Below, one piece after another: positions 17,116 to 24,401 of a stretch of 39,286 nt of DNA. Numbering within the stretch: the stretch's first letter is position 1; each line of letters opens with the position of its first letter. Origin of the DNA: JAWODU01 sp046483125 (lineage in GTDB: Bacteria; Verrucomicrobiota; Kiritimatiellia; UBA8416; JAWODU01); assembly GCA_046483125.1 (NCBI GenBank), contig JAWODU010000075.1, forward strand, positions 1 through 39,286. Direction: 5' to 3'. The position numbers were made by a program, and so were the translations under genes. The notes beneath the pieces are model-generated. The model was not told where the DNA came from. It saw only the letters and a program-made list of their open reading frames with translations, and searched no databases.

Positions 17116-19407
17116 TCACGCAAGCAGCCCTTGATGCGGTGAGCCGTCGACATAAACCGTGGTTCCGGTCCCGTCCGCCTCCACTTCGACGCGTCGGCCA
17201 CGGAATTGAAAATGGAACTGCATATCCGTCCATTGCTGTGGAAGCGTCGGCAGAATGGACAGCGCTCCATCCTGCAGACGCAATCCGCCGTACCCGAGGA
17301 ATGCAGAAAGACACGCCCCGCCGGCACAGGCGGCATGAATGCCTTCGTTTGTATTCCTGTCGAAATGCAGGTTCTGGATCTCGAGCAGATTGGTGAGGCG
17401 AAAGTAGCTGTATGCATGCTCATGCAGTCCCAGCCGCAGTCCCGCAATACATGAAACCGAGGCGCTGAGGGAAGACGCGAACGTGTTGCGCCTTTCGTAG
17501 TATTCGAAGGTCCTTTTCTGCTCGCGTTCGGGAAACGCGTCCGGGAACAGAAAGAAAGTCATTACTGCATCCGCCTGCTTGAGAATCTGGTAACCCCTGT
17601 TGTAGGAGTGAAGCCGCTCAACCGGCATATTGTTCTCGTCGCGCTTGATCTCGCCCGGGTCTTTAAGATCAAAGAATCCGGCGTATTGCTCAATCACACC
17701 GTTACGTACCCGCGGAAACGCAATGCGCTTTTCAGCATCGTCGAGCGTCTCGCGCTCGCCCTCAGACCATCCGATCCGCCGGGCAAGGTCGCGATAGGCG
17801 TCGGGCCGGGTTGAGCGCAGTTCATCCATTGAAGAGACGGCCTGCCGCAGGTTCCAGCGCGCCAGAAAGTTCGTGTAGGCATTGTCGTCGGCGTGAATAT
17901 TGTACTCGTCGGGACCAATCACATCCATGATATGGAGCAGACCGTCTTCTCCTTCAACTGTGCGCGACAGGAAGAACCGCGCGGTCTCAACGACGACCTC
18001 CACTCCGTATCTCATGTAGAATTCTTCGTCCGCTGTCCATTCCCGGTAGTTGTGAAACGCGTAAGCAATGTCCCCGGAAATGTGAATCTGGCGCCTGCCG
18101 CAACGTTCCCAGTCCGGCGGACAGACATCGCGTCCATCCCGCGTGCTCGTCCAGGGGAACTTGGCGCCTTTGAAGCCGTGCTCGCGCGCCACGGTCCGCG
18201 CGGCGTCGAGCCTCTCATAACGGTACAAGAGCAGATCCCTTGCCGTCTCCGGGGCGGTCAGGATGTAGACAGGAAGCATGTATATGTCGGTATCCCAGAA
18301 GACATGGCCGAAGTACCCCTGCCCGTGCAGTCCCGTAGCACTTATGGAATAGTCCGGCGAATGAAAATGTCCGAGCTGACGCAGGGAAAACAGGTTCCAT
18401 CGAACCCCGCGAAGCAGCGGCCCGTCGCCGTTGAAAGCGAAGTTCGCCGCCTTCCATTTTAACTCCCAGGCAGCGGTGTGGTTTTCTACCAGTTTGTCGA
18501 CTGTTTCCCCGAAGGAAACCTGCCCCCCATGTTCTCTGTTCTTTGCGCTCTCCGTCAACGCGCTTAGTACAACCGCCGGCACATCGCATCCCGCCTGACC
18601 GTGGCCGACGGCGCAAAGACGTCTGAACTGCCGTTTGCCGCCGGGTTTCACCTCGAAGCGAAAAGTCTCGGCGACGCCTTTCGGACGCTCTTCGACATGC
18701 AATTCAATCGAATCGTGCGCATGAGTCCGGGATGCCAGGGCCAGCACGGCGCCGGTTTGCTCCACTTGCCCGGCAATTGCCACGGCGTTGCCGTCGGGAC
18801 TCCTGCGAAATCCCGTGTAGTTCGTGTGACTGACATAATCTTTCAGGCGTGGAATATACTGCGGCCTGTCCGGCTGTTCACAGCAGAAGCGCAGGGTGAC
18901 CAACCCCTCGTAGTCCAGGGGCTCAACATCGCACTGCATGACACACAGGCGGCGATGCGTCAGCAACGCCGCCGAAACGAAGCGGAGCCGGGTGGTTCGA
19001 TCTTCTGAATCGCGCAACTCGTATGTGCTCGTCAGCAGACCCCTCTTCATATCGAGAGACCGGGAAAACACCGGGACTTCTGCGTTCATGAAATCCACAC
19101 AGAGGCCGTTGATCTCCAGTTCGACAAGATTCCATATCGGCGCAACCGCATATGCCGGAGTGACGGCTTTGTTCCGGAGGTCCAGCCCGAGTGCTTCGGT
19201 TTGCTCCTTTACATCAGGCTTATCGTAAACCCCCGCCAGGTACACCCCGGGTTCACGCCCGGCCGAAGGCAATTCCAGGTTCCCGCGGAATCCATAGTAG
19301 CCGTTGGAAAGCGTCAGGAGCGTTCCCCACAGGCCCTCATCGGCCGGCGAATATGAGTTCTGCGCCAGTTCCCATTCTTCTGCTCCGGAATCAACGCGGT
19401 CATTCAC
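17116..19407 (-). CDS. Glycoside hydrolase family 65 protein, second copy
   Basis: The 763-residue GH65 protein has the full architecture: EEWELAQNSYSPADEGLWGT at the N-terminus (typical of maltose/kojibiose phosphorylases), FWDTDIYMLPVYIL, HISGDIAYAFHNY, DVIGPDEYNIHADDNAYTN with the general acid Glu (about residue 501), ILKQADAVMTFFLFPDAF and NEGIHAACAGGACLSAFLGYGGLR. It is closer to classical GH65 phosphorylases in these blocks than the copy at 3720 and is clearly not a recent duplicate. GTG 19407 is chosen because AGAGGA lies 7 bases before it. An in-frame TTG at 19434 is possible. No beta-phosphoglucomutase gene is adjacent. The upstream neighbour is a collapsed oxidoreductase remnant. 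Confidence 0.88.
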   Translation of the reverse strand: MNDRVDSGAEEWELAQNSYSPADEGLWGTLLTLSNGYYGFRGNLELPSAGREPGVYLAGVYDKPDVKEQTEALGLDLRNKAVTPAYAVAPIWNLVELEINGLCVDFMNAEVPVFSRSLDMKRGLLTSTYELRDSEDRTTRLRFVSAALLTHRRLCVMQCDVEPLDYEGLVTLRFCCEQPDRPQYIPRLKDYVSHTNYTGFRRSPDGNAVAIAGQVEQTGAVLALASRTHAHDSIELHVEERPKGVAETFRFEVKPGGKRQFRRLCAVGHGQAGCDVPAVVLSALTESAKNREHGGQVSFGETVDKLVENHTAAWELKWKAANFAFNGDGPLLRGVRWNLFSLRQLGHFHSPDYSISATGLHGQGYFGHVFWDTDIYMLPVYILTAPETARDLLLYRYERLDAARTVAREHGFKGAKFPWTSTRDGRDVCPPDWERCGRRQIHISGDIAYAFHNYREWTADEEFYMRYGVEVVVETARFFLSRTVEGEDGLLHIMDVIGPDEYNIHADDNAYTNFLARWNLRQAVSSMDELRSTRPDAYRDLARRIGWSEGERETLDDAEKRIAFPRVRNGVIEQYAGFFDLKDPGEIKRDENNMPVERLHSYNRGYQILKQADAVMTFFLFPDAFPEREQKRTFEYYERRNTFASSLSASVSCIAGLRLGLHEHAYSYFRLTNLLEIQNLHFDRNTNEGIHAACAGGACLSAFLGYGGLRLQDGALSILPTLPQQWTDMQFHFQFRGRRVEVEADGTGTTVYVDGSPHQGLLA

Positions 19408-19469
19408 GGCGCTATCCTCTCTTGCATCGGGCAAGCGGCATGAACCATGCCCGTATTCAATTTCAGACG

Positions 19470-19664
19470 CTACAGGATAACGCCTTGCTTTTGCAGTTCC
19501 TGACGCAATGATGCCGCGTCTGCATTTCGAGCTTCAACCCCGTTTTTGACGGCAAGCGCCGCTCCGACACCTGCAGGGCCGCCCCCGCAAACGACCACGT
19601 CGGCTTCGCAGGCAACGGGTATCTCACGGCCCGGTTCCTGAATTGTCTTCATAAATCCATTCAT
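19470..19664 (-). pseudogene. FAD-dependent oxidoreductase collapsed by an in-frame internal deletion
   Basis: A 64-residue open frame starts like an intact pfam12831 oxidoreductase, DVVVCGGGPAGVGAALA, and ends like one, VKNGVEARNADAASLRQELQ then KQGVIL, matching the intact gene's C-terminal VDTAALREKLRNHGAYL at 1542-2882. The roughly 380 residues between are missing. The join falls at AALA, a string that occurs both in the N-terminal FAD motif and in the C-terminal GxAAALAV motif of this family. Recombination between the two would give exactly this product (inference). It cannot bind FAD fully and is surely non-functional as a reductase. It lies 62 bases upstream of the GH65 start. Confidence 0.8.
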
Positions 19665-19733
19665 ATCCAAAACAGGTACCAAGATAGGGGGCAGGGCTCA
19701 ACATCTAACATTTTCAGAAATCGACGGTGGTTC

Positions 19734-19845
19734 CGGCTCGCAAACGTGGCTAACCCCGTTTGTTCGTGGCAAAGCCACGAACATCACGGCTTTCGCCAAA
19801 GGCGAAAGTGGATTATTCGTGATTTTCACGAATAATCCAGGTTAG
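19734..19845 (-). repeat. Six-hairpin composite repeat, copy 3 (inverted, truncated)
   Basis: The reverse complement matches H1, H2, H3 and the inner arm of H4 of the other copies. H5 and H6 are gone. The break point is at 19734, inside the H4 stem. Around it, 19683-19733 and 19846-19881 show nothing else I recognise. Confidence 0.88.
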
Positions 19846-19881
19846 CGGAAAGAAGTTTAAGAACTGCTGTGGTAAATCAGC

Positions 19882-20113
19882 CACTCCGTGACCCGGAACT
19901 CGGTACATCGTGGCTTTCAAACAGGTGGTGCTTTGCCGCAAGAAGGGACTGCAAAGCGGCGAGATTGCCTTCGCCGTGAATATGAGTATCCGGCTGGTGG
20001 AAGAATACCAACGGCTGATCGAGAAGTTCAGACAACGCAACCCAGCCTTCGAACGAAGCATGGCCAACAGGCTGGACAATCTCTTGAAAGATAGAAAGGA
20101 GCATGCTACATAG
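19882..20113 (+). pseudogene. C-terminal fragment, possibly of a DUF1670-type mobile-element protein
   Basis: From GTG 19910 the frame reads VAFKQVVLCRKKGLQSGEIA, then FAVNMSIRLVEEYQRLIEKF and a basic tail, 67 residues in all. The pattern of a K-x-V-x-x-L-x-R-K-G-L helix followed by an S-x-R-L-V-E-E-Y helix looks like the helix-turn-helix end of DUF1670 proteins (from memory, unchecked). Upstream, HSVTR is readable in another frame (19882-19896) and appears to lead into RYIVAF after a shift, which suggests a frameshift as well as 5' loss. The next 40 bases contain the shared 25-bp sequence. Confidence 0.4.
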
Positions 20114-20150
20114 GAAGCAGAAAACGGAGGGAGCATAAGCTACCTACCGA

Positions 20151-20175
20151 GCATATGGTACTATTTCTTATTAAT
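20151..20175 (+). repeat. 25-bp dispersed direct repeat, copy A
   Basis: The sequence starting GCATATGGTACTATTTC is identical over 25 bases to 36785-36809, in the same orientation. Each copy follows mobile-element debris (a DUF1670-like fragment here, an IS4-type transposase remnant there). It may be the terminus of one insertion-sequence family. The rest of 20114-20246 shows no gene. Confidence 0.75.
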
Positions 20176-20246
20176 AATTAGCAGCATCGGTGGGTTCAGT
20201 GTACAGGATGTGGCCTTGCCGAAGCTGCCCTCAAGAGGATTCCGCC

Positions 20247-21566
20247 ATGAATGCTGCGACTTACCCAGTTCCGAACGGTATCGCGTGCTCCGACCATTTT
20301 GCGGTGCGTGTGGACGAGCAGGATTCGTTTACCTATCAGACGACCGGCCCCGCGGCGTCGGGGCTGGTGGCAGGGCAGACGGCGTCGTGGACCAGCTTCG
20401 ATCTGCGCGGGCCGTGCCGGGTACGGATCCGGCGCCTGGACCGACCGGTGTCCGAGGTGGTGGTGCGTCCGGTGGCGAAGGGGATCGAGGCCCGGATTGC
20501 AGGTGACGAGATCGTCGTCGAGTTCGACCAGCCGGCCAAGCTGTCGGTGGAGTGCGACGGCGACACCGAGCATGTGCTTTTTCTGTTTGGCAACGCGCCC
20601 GAAAGCGACGTGCCCGATCGCAACGACCCCGCCGTGGTCTGGTTCGGTCCCGGCGTGCACGAGGTGGGGCGGGCCTACCGGCTGGCGCCCGAAACCACGT
20701 ATTACCTGGCCCCCGGGGCGTTCGTGAAGGGCACCTTTGCGGGCGGCGGCGACGGTACCCGAATCTGCGGACGGGGCGTGCTCTCGGGACGCGCTTATAA
20801 ATGGCCCGGCCATCAGCAGGAGCGCAGCCCGGAGCGCATCGACCTGGTGCGGCTGAAAGGCAACGAGATCGAGATCTCCGGCGCCACCTTCGTCGATGCC
20901 CCCTTCTACGTGCTGGTCACCCAGGGACGGCGCTGCCGCTACACCGATGTGAAAGTCATCGCCTGGTACTTCAATACCGACGGTATCAGCTCCGGCTCCG
21001 GCGCCCGCATCGACGATTGCTTTCTGCGGGTCAGTGACGACGTCTTCAAGCCGTTCGTCAGCGATACGCACATTACGCGCTGCACCCTGTGGTGCGACAA
21101 GGGTGCCCCGTTCATGCTCTCCTGGAACGCCATGCAGGACTACGGCGGCTCGGTGGTCCGCGACTGCGATGTCATTCACCATCAGCCGCACAACACCGGA
21201 ATACTGAACGAGTGGACGCCCTCGGTCTTCCGGGCCTGGCACGGCGGTGTCGGCCACATTTACGACCTGCGTTTTGAGGACATTCGCATCGAAGGGCCGC
21301 TGGCGCGGTTCATCGACGTGCGCATGAAACGAAATCCGTGGTCGATACAGGAGGGGGAGTGGGGCCGCTTTCGGGGATTGACGTTCCGCAACATCGTGGC
21401 GGAAGGCCCCGTGCGGTGGCCGTCGCGACTTCTCGGTCACGACGCCGACCACCGTATCGACGACGTGAGCTTCGAGAATCTGCGCATCGGCGGTCGGCGT
21501 ATTGCCGCCGCCGCCGACCTGGATTTGGAGACGAACGAATTTGTCCGCGGCTTGCGGTTTGTGTGA
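20247..21566 (+). CDS. GH28/GH49-like right-handed beta-helix glycosidase
   Basis: The 439-residue protein has an N-terminal beta-sandwich (about 15-125, including SWTSFDLRGPCRVRIRRLD) followed by a beta-helix with repeated short strands. Catalytic-type motifs are WYFNTDGISSGSG (N243-T-D-G) and VSDDVFKPF (D264-D265), equivalent to the N-T-D and D-D blocks of GH28 polygalacturonases and the related GH49 dextranases. The GH28 G-H-G block is not recognisable, and CDKGAPFMLSWN stands in its place. The extra N-terminal domain is more like GH49. No signal peptide is seen, so it may be intracellular. The start is at the ATG before NAATYPVPNG. A longer in-frame start lies upstream but has no homologous content. 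It stands alone between remnants. Confidence 0.72.
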   Translation: MNAATYPVPNGIACSDHFAVRVDEQDSFTYQTTGPAASGLVAGQTASWTSFDLRGPCRVRIRRLDRPVSEVVVRPVAKGIEARIAGDEIVVEFDQPAKLSVECDGDTEHVLFLFGNAPESDVPDRNDPAVVWFGPGVHEVGRAYRLAPETTYYLAPGAFVKGTFAGGGDGTRICGRGVLSGRAYKWPGHQQERSPERIDLVRLKGNEIEISGATFVDAPFYVLVTQGRRCRYTDVKVIAWYFNTDGISSGSGARIDDCFLRVSDDVFKPFVSDTHITRCTLWCDKGAPFMLSWNAMQDYGGSVVRDCDVIHHQPHNTGILNEWTPSVFRAWHGGVGHIYDLRFEDIRIEGPLARFIDVRMKRNPWSIQEGEWGRFRGLTFRNIVAEGPVRWPSRLLGHDADHRIDDVSFENLRIGGRRIAAAADLDLETNEFVRGLRFV

Positions 21567-21675
21567 CTGCGGCAATAGCCGTAGGATGTGGCTCTGGAGT
21601 GTTGATTGTTGTGCCAGCGCTCAGGAAGACTTCGCTGAATCTCGAATAGCCTGTCGCAGCGCCGGCGGCGGCTCT

Positions 21676-22347
21676 TCAACGGGCGGCGTCGGCGGCGCTG
21701 CCGGCCGGTCGGCGAGCCCGCGCCATTGCTTCGGTGATCTCGAGGCCGCGGGAAACGGTCACGCGCCCTCCCGCCTGGCGCAGCAGGTCGCCGACGCTGC
21801 CGCCGTCGATGTACTCCATGACCAGGTAATAGTGGCCGTCATCGCAGCCGGCGTCGTAGACCCGCACCACGTGGGGGCTGTTGATCCGCGCCGCAGTCCG
21901 GGGCTCGCGCATGAAACGCTGCAAATGATCGTCGCTGCGCGCCACCAGGTCGGGGTGCAGCACCTTCACCGCCACCGGAATGCCCAGATCGGGATGCTCT
22001 GCAAGCCAGACCGTGCCCGCTACGCCCTCGCCGAGTGATTTCTGCAGGACGTACTTCCCCACCCGTTCCGGGTGCCGGCTGCCGGTCGGAGCCGGGGGCA
22101 TCGGCCGGGTCGCCCCCAGCGCTGTCGGCGCGTCCGTCGCCTGCCGGGTGGTCGTGGGCTTCGCCTGCCGGCGTCGGACGCCGCTGGACAATTTCATCCG
22201 TTCGGCGGCCAGAATGGTCGGAAACAGCCCCCGGATCTCGCTGGCCAGCTGTGGATGGGCGCGCTCGTATTCGGTCACACCCGGCGATTCGCCGGCGCGG
22301 ATTCGCTCCATGAACTCCGACGCCAGAACCTCCAGCGGCTCGCGCTC
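21676..22347 (-). pseudogene. Ser/Thr protein kinase remnant truncated at both ends
   Basis: The minus strand encodes a planctomycete-style PknB N-terminal region: EPLEVLASEFMERIRAGE and ELASEIRGLFPTILAAERM, a linker, then the kinase N-lobe with the glycine loop SLGEGVAGTVW, the lysine block PVAVKVL and the hinge YYLVMEYIDGGS. It stops after ITEAMARA, before the HRD and DFG motifs, so it has no catalytic loop. At that point another frame continues LADRPAAPPTPP to ALRQAIRDSAKSS and a stop at 21621, perhaps the old C-terminus brought close by deletion. At the 5' side the frame meets a 3 x 21-bp tandem repeat and a stop codon, with no start in place. The protein cannot be an active kinase. Confidence 0.82.
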
Positions 22348-22348
22348 C

Positions 22349-22412
22349 TCAGAGAAACGGGGTCAAACCTTCAGAGAAACGGGGTCAAACCTCAGAGAAA
22401 CGGGGTCAAACC
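22349..22412 (+). repeat. Three tandem 21-bp repeats at the broken 5' end of the kinase remnant
   Basis: The unit TCAGAGAAACGGGGTCAAAC plus C is repeated at 22349, 22371 and 22392. The core GGGGTCAA(A/C)CC also appears in the left end of the RAYT unit (201-210), so this may be the scar of a RAYT- or REP-type element. 22413-22500 holds nothing else. Confidence 0.75.
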
Positions 22413-22500
22413 TAAAAAATAACAATTAGCCGTCATCATCCTTTTCCACTATGCGTATCATCAAGGCGTTTTCGAATCCCCCGCACGCGTTGCCCTCAGA

Positions 22501-23307
22501 TCACTTCTGAAGAAGCGGAACCAAGCTCTCCCGTGACACCAGTTCAACATCCTGTTTCCGCTCGAGAAATGGCATCACGTCTCGCAGTGCTTGTGCCCAG
22601 TCAACGGTCTCCAGCTTTTTCAGAATGAGTGATCGCCAGTTTTCAGAGGTCGCTTCAGGACCTGTCCAACCCGTTTGCAGTAACGCATTGTTAAGCTGCT
22701 CGGTGTTCGGCGACGGCCACTTCGGATCGGCCAGGTACCAGGCCAGGTCATACAGGTCACGCCCCTTGGTGTACTTGCGACTCAGCACGGCATGCAACTT
22801 GCCGGACAGAAGCGAAGAACGGTCGTAATGGAGCAGATTCAGCATCACAAAACGCCGCACCAGCCGCGTCTCAACCCCGGCCCCGGCAGGTGGATTGGTG
22901 TCGATTTCAACTTTGACTCTGAGTGCCTCATCCCTGTTCGGTGAAAGACCAAGCTCATGAAGTAACCCTCTGAACGTCACAAATGCCGATGCAACCGATG
23001 CACGCATTTTAACCTTCAGTCGCACGTCATAGGCTTCGGCCGTCAGATCGTGCTGTGCCGCATGCATGAGTTTCTCGAATCGCGCATCAGAACTCGGCGT
23101 CAGCAGAGAGAAGTCGAGATCTTCGGAGTAGCGTGGCAGACCGTACAGAAAACGCAACGCGGTGCCACCGACAAACGCCCAGTTACTGAACGCACCATGA
23201 TCCTGCAACGCCAGGAGAATGCGAGCCTGCAGATACTCTCGCGCCTTACTGCGCCGCTGAAAGTCATTCCCAGAATCTTGCAGAGTTTCCCGTAAGAGAT
23301 CTTTCAT
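22501..23307 (-). CDS. abiEii: AbiEii-type nucleotidyltransferase toxin
   Basis: The 268-residue protein belongs to the AbiEii/AbiGii family of nucleotidyltransferase-like toxins of type IV toxin-antitoxin and phage-defence loci. The DNA-polymerase-beta-like motif is FVGGTALRFLYGL followed by RYSEDLDFSLL (G47-G48, D63-x-D65). The later KLHAVLSRKYTKGRDLYDL block, with a Lys and an Asp, is also characteristic. ATG 23307 is preferred because GGAGG lies 8 bases before it, and an in-frame ATG at 23325 would overlap the antitoxin gene. It starts 4 bases after the stop of the cognate antitoxin, so the two are co-translated. The gene looks intact, in contrast to its decayed surroundings. Confidence 0.88.
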   Translation of the reverse strand: MKDLLRETLQDSGNDFQRRSKAREYLQARILLALQDHGAFSNWAFVGGTALRFLYGLPRYSEDLDFSLLTPSSDARFEKLMHAAQHDLTAEAYDVRLKVKMRASVASAFVTFRGLLHELGLSPNRDEALRVKVEIDTNPPAGAGVETRLVRRFVMLNLLHYDRSSLLSGKLHAVLSRKYTKGRDLYDLAWYLADPKWPSPNTEQLNNALLQTGWTGPEATSENWRSLILKKLETVDWAQALRDVMPFLERKQDVELVSRESLVPLLQK

Positions 23308-23311
23308 CCCG

Positions 23312-23932
23312 TCATCCTCCCGCATACATCTTTATCAAGCAGGCCGCCGCACGCCGCAGCTTCGGTGATCCGCTCCGGTCAGCCATTTGGACGAGAACAG
23401 AAAAGTCATAGTCTTCAGGAAAGTCCAACCGCAGTTCGCTCAGAAACCCGTCATCATCACTTCCCGGTGTTAGATATAGAAGATCCAACAACGCCTTCTG
23501 CGGTGTCGCAATCAGCGAGGTCTGTGCAGACGCGACCCCCAACTCGTAGTAACCAAAGAAGAAACGCGCGCTTACATGCCGGAACCAGAAACGGCCAATC
23601 GGCGTGTCGATTTCCTCGGGACGCCCCGTCGTTACACTGGTGATCTCGGGAACGTGCTCCGGAATCATGCCATAATGCGACAGCGCAGACTGAAGGCTCA
23701 CGTATGACGCTTTCTTGAGTGCGTTTGCCGCTTGAAAAGGATGCACGGTCGCCTTGGCGTACGGCGCCGCAATAGCGTATACACCACGCCGAAGTTGCAG
23801 AATACGACCTCGCTTCACCCAGCGATCCATCTGCCGTCGCACATGCGCTGGAAATCGCTCACCCGCGAGAATCTGGCCAGTCCGAAACACTCCACTCGGA
23901 GGCACTCTTTTCACCAATTCTTCGAATGTCAT
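23312..23932 (-). CDS. abiEi: AbiEi-type antitoxin and transcriptional repressor
   Basis: The 206-residue protein has an N-terminal winged-helix region (GVFRTGQILAGERFPAHVRR, then MDRWVKRGRILQLRRGVYAI) followed by the AbiEi core, YVSLQSALSHYGMIPEHVPE and ATPQKALLDLLYLTPG. AbiEi proteins neutralise AbiEii and repress their own operon through the winged helix. The start is MTFEELVKRVPP. A much longer frame continues upstream but reads promoter and unrelated sequence. No Shine-Dalgarno precedes the ATG. A promoter-like -10 lies only 5 bases upstream, so the mRNA may be leaderless. A palindrome overlapping the promoter is a natural autoregulation site. Confidence 0.85.
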   Translation of the reverse strand: MTFEELVKRVPPSGVFRTGQILAGERFPAHVRRQMDRWVKRGRILQLRRGVYAIAAPYAKATVHPFQAANALKKASYVSLQSALSHYGMIPEHVPEITSVTTGRPEEIDTPIGRFWFRHVSARFFFGYYELGVASAQTSLIATPQKALLDLLYLTPGSDDDGFLSELRLDFPEDYDFSVLVQMADRSGSPKLRRAAACLIKMYAGG

Positions 23933-23937
23933 AGCGC

Positions 23938-23967
23938 TATATTGACACTTGTGTCTATTAAATGCAA
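23938..23967 (-). promoter_or_regulatory. abiE promoter with embedded 12-bp palindromic operator
   Basis: On the minus strand TTGCAT (23962-23967) is followed after 18 bases by AATATA (23938-23943). The perfect palindrome GACACAAGTGTC (23944-23955) occupies the spacer next to the -10. The ATG at 23932 lies where transcription should start. Confidence 0.5.
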
Positions 23968-24067
23968 CAGGAAAATGGTACCCTTTAAACATCTTCTTCA
24001 CCTGCCGCTCGCCATTTGCCACTTGCCACTGCGGCGATTCTTCGTTGCTGAGCCGGCAAGCCGCTGA

Positions 24068-24259
24068 AGGACAAAAAGTTTCACATTGGAGGATCCCGCC
24101 TGGCGGAAAATCGCGCCGCAACGCAGCCGTTACACACATCTGTACTTCTGCCTCATTGACGAGGTGCTCGGGCCCTTCGCGATGCGTATCGGCGCCTACC
24201 TGCTCGTTAACTCGTTCCCATTCCCAGGGGAGAGCGACTGCCTGCACCACCAAATGTGA
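24068..24259 (+). pseudogene. Fragment of an unidentified conserved protein
   Basis: A 63-codon frame without a start reads YTHLYFCLIDEVLGPFAMRI then GAYLLVNSFPFPG. The pattern of aromatic residues, D-E-x-x-G-P and R-I-G-x-Y suggests a once-conserved domain in which similar strings occur (recalled, not verified), but I cannot name the family. It lies between the abiE promoter and the 3' end of the two-propeller gene. From 24260 to 24401 nothing more is evident. Confidence 0.3.
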
Positions 24260-24401
24260 CCGAAAATACAACGCAAACGCTTCACTGCATTCTGGGTTTC
24301 GGCCGCCATCGCGTGGCGCAGCTCATCGATTCTCAGGACTGGATCCGGGATCATGCTCATCTAACCTCGGCGGCCTTTAACACCCCCGATTCGTTCGCCG
24401 A

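Noticed and set aside
20196..21575. 459-codon antisense frame over the GH28/49-like gene
   Set aside because: It exactly mirrors the sense gene. Its composition is low in hydrophobic periodicity and no motifs were seen.
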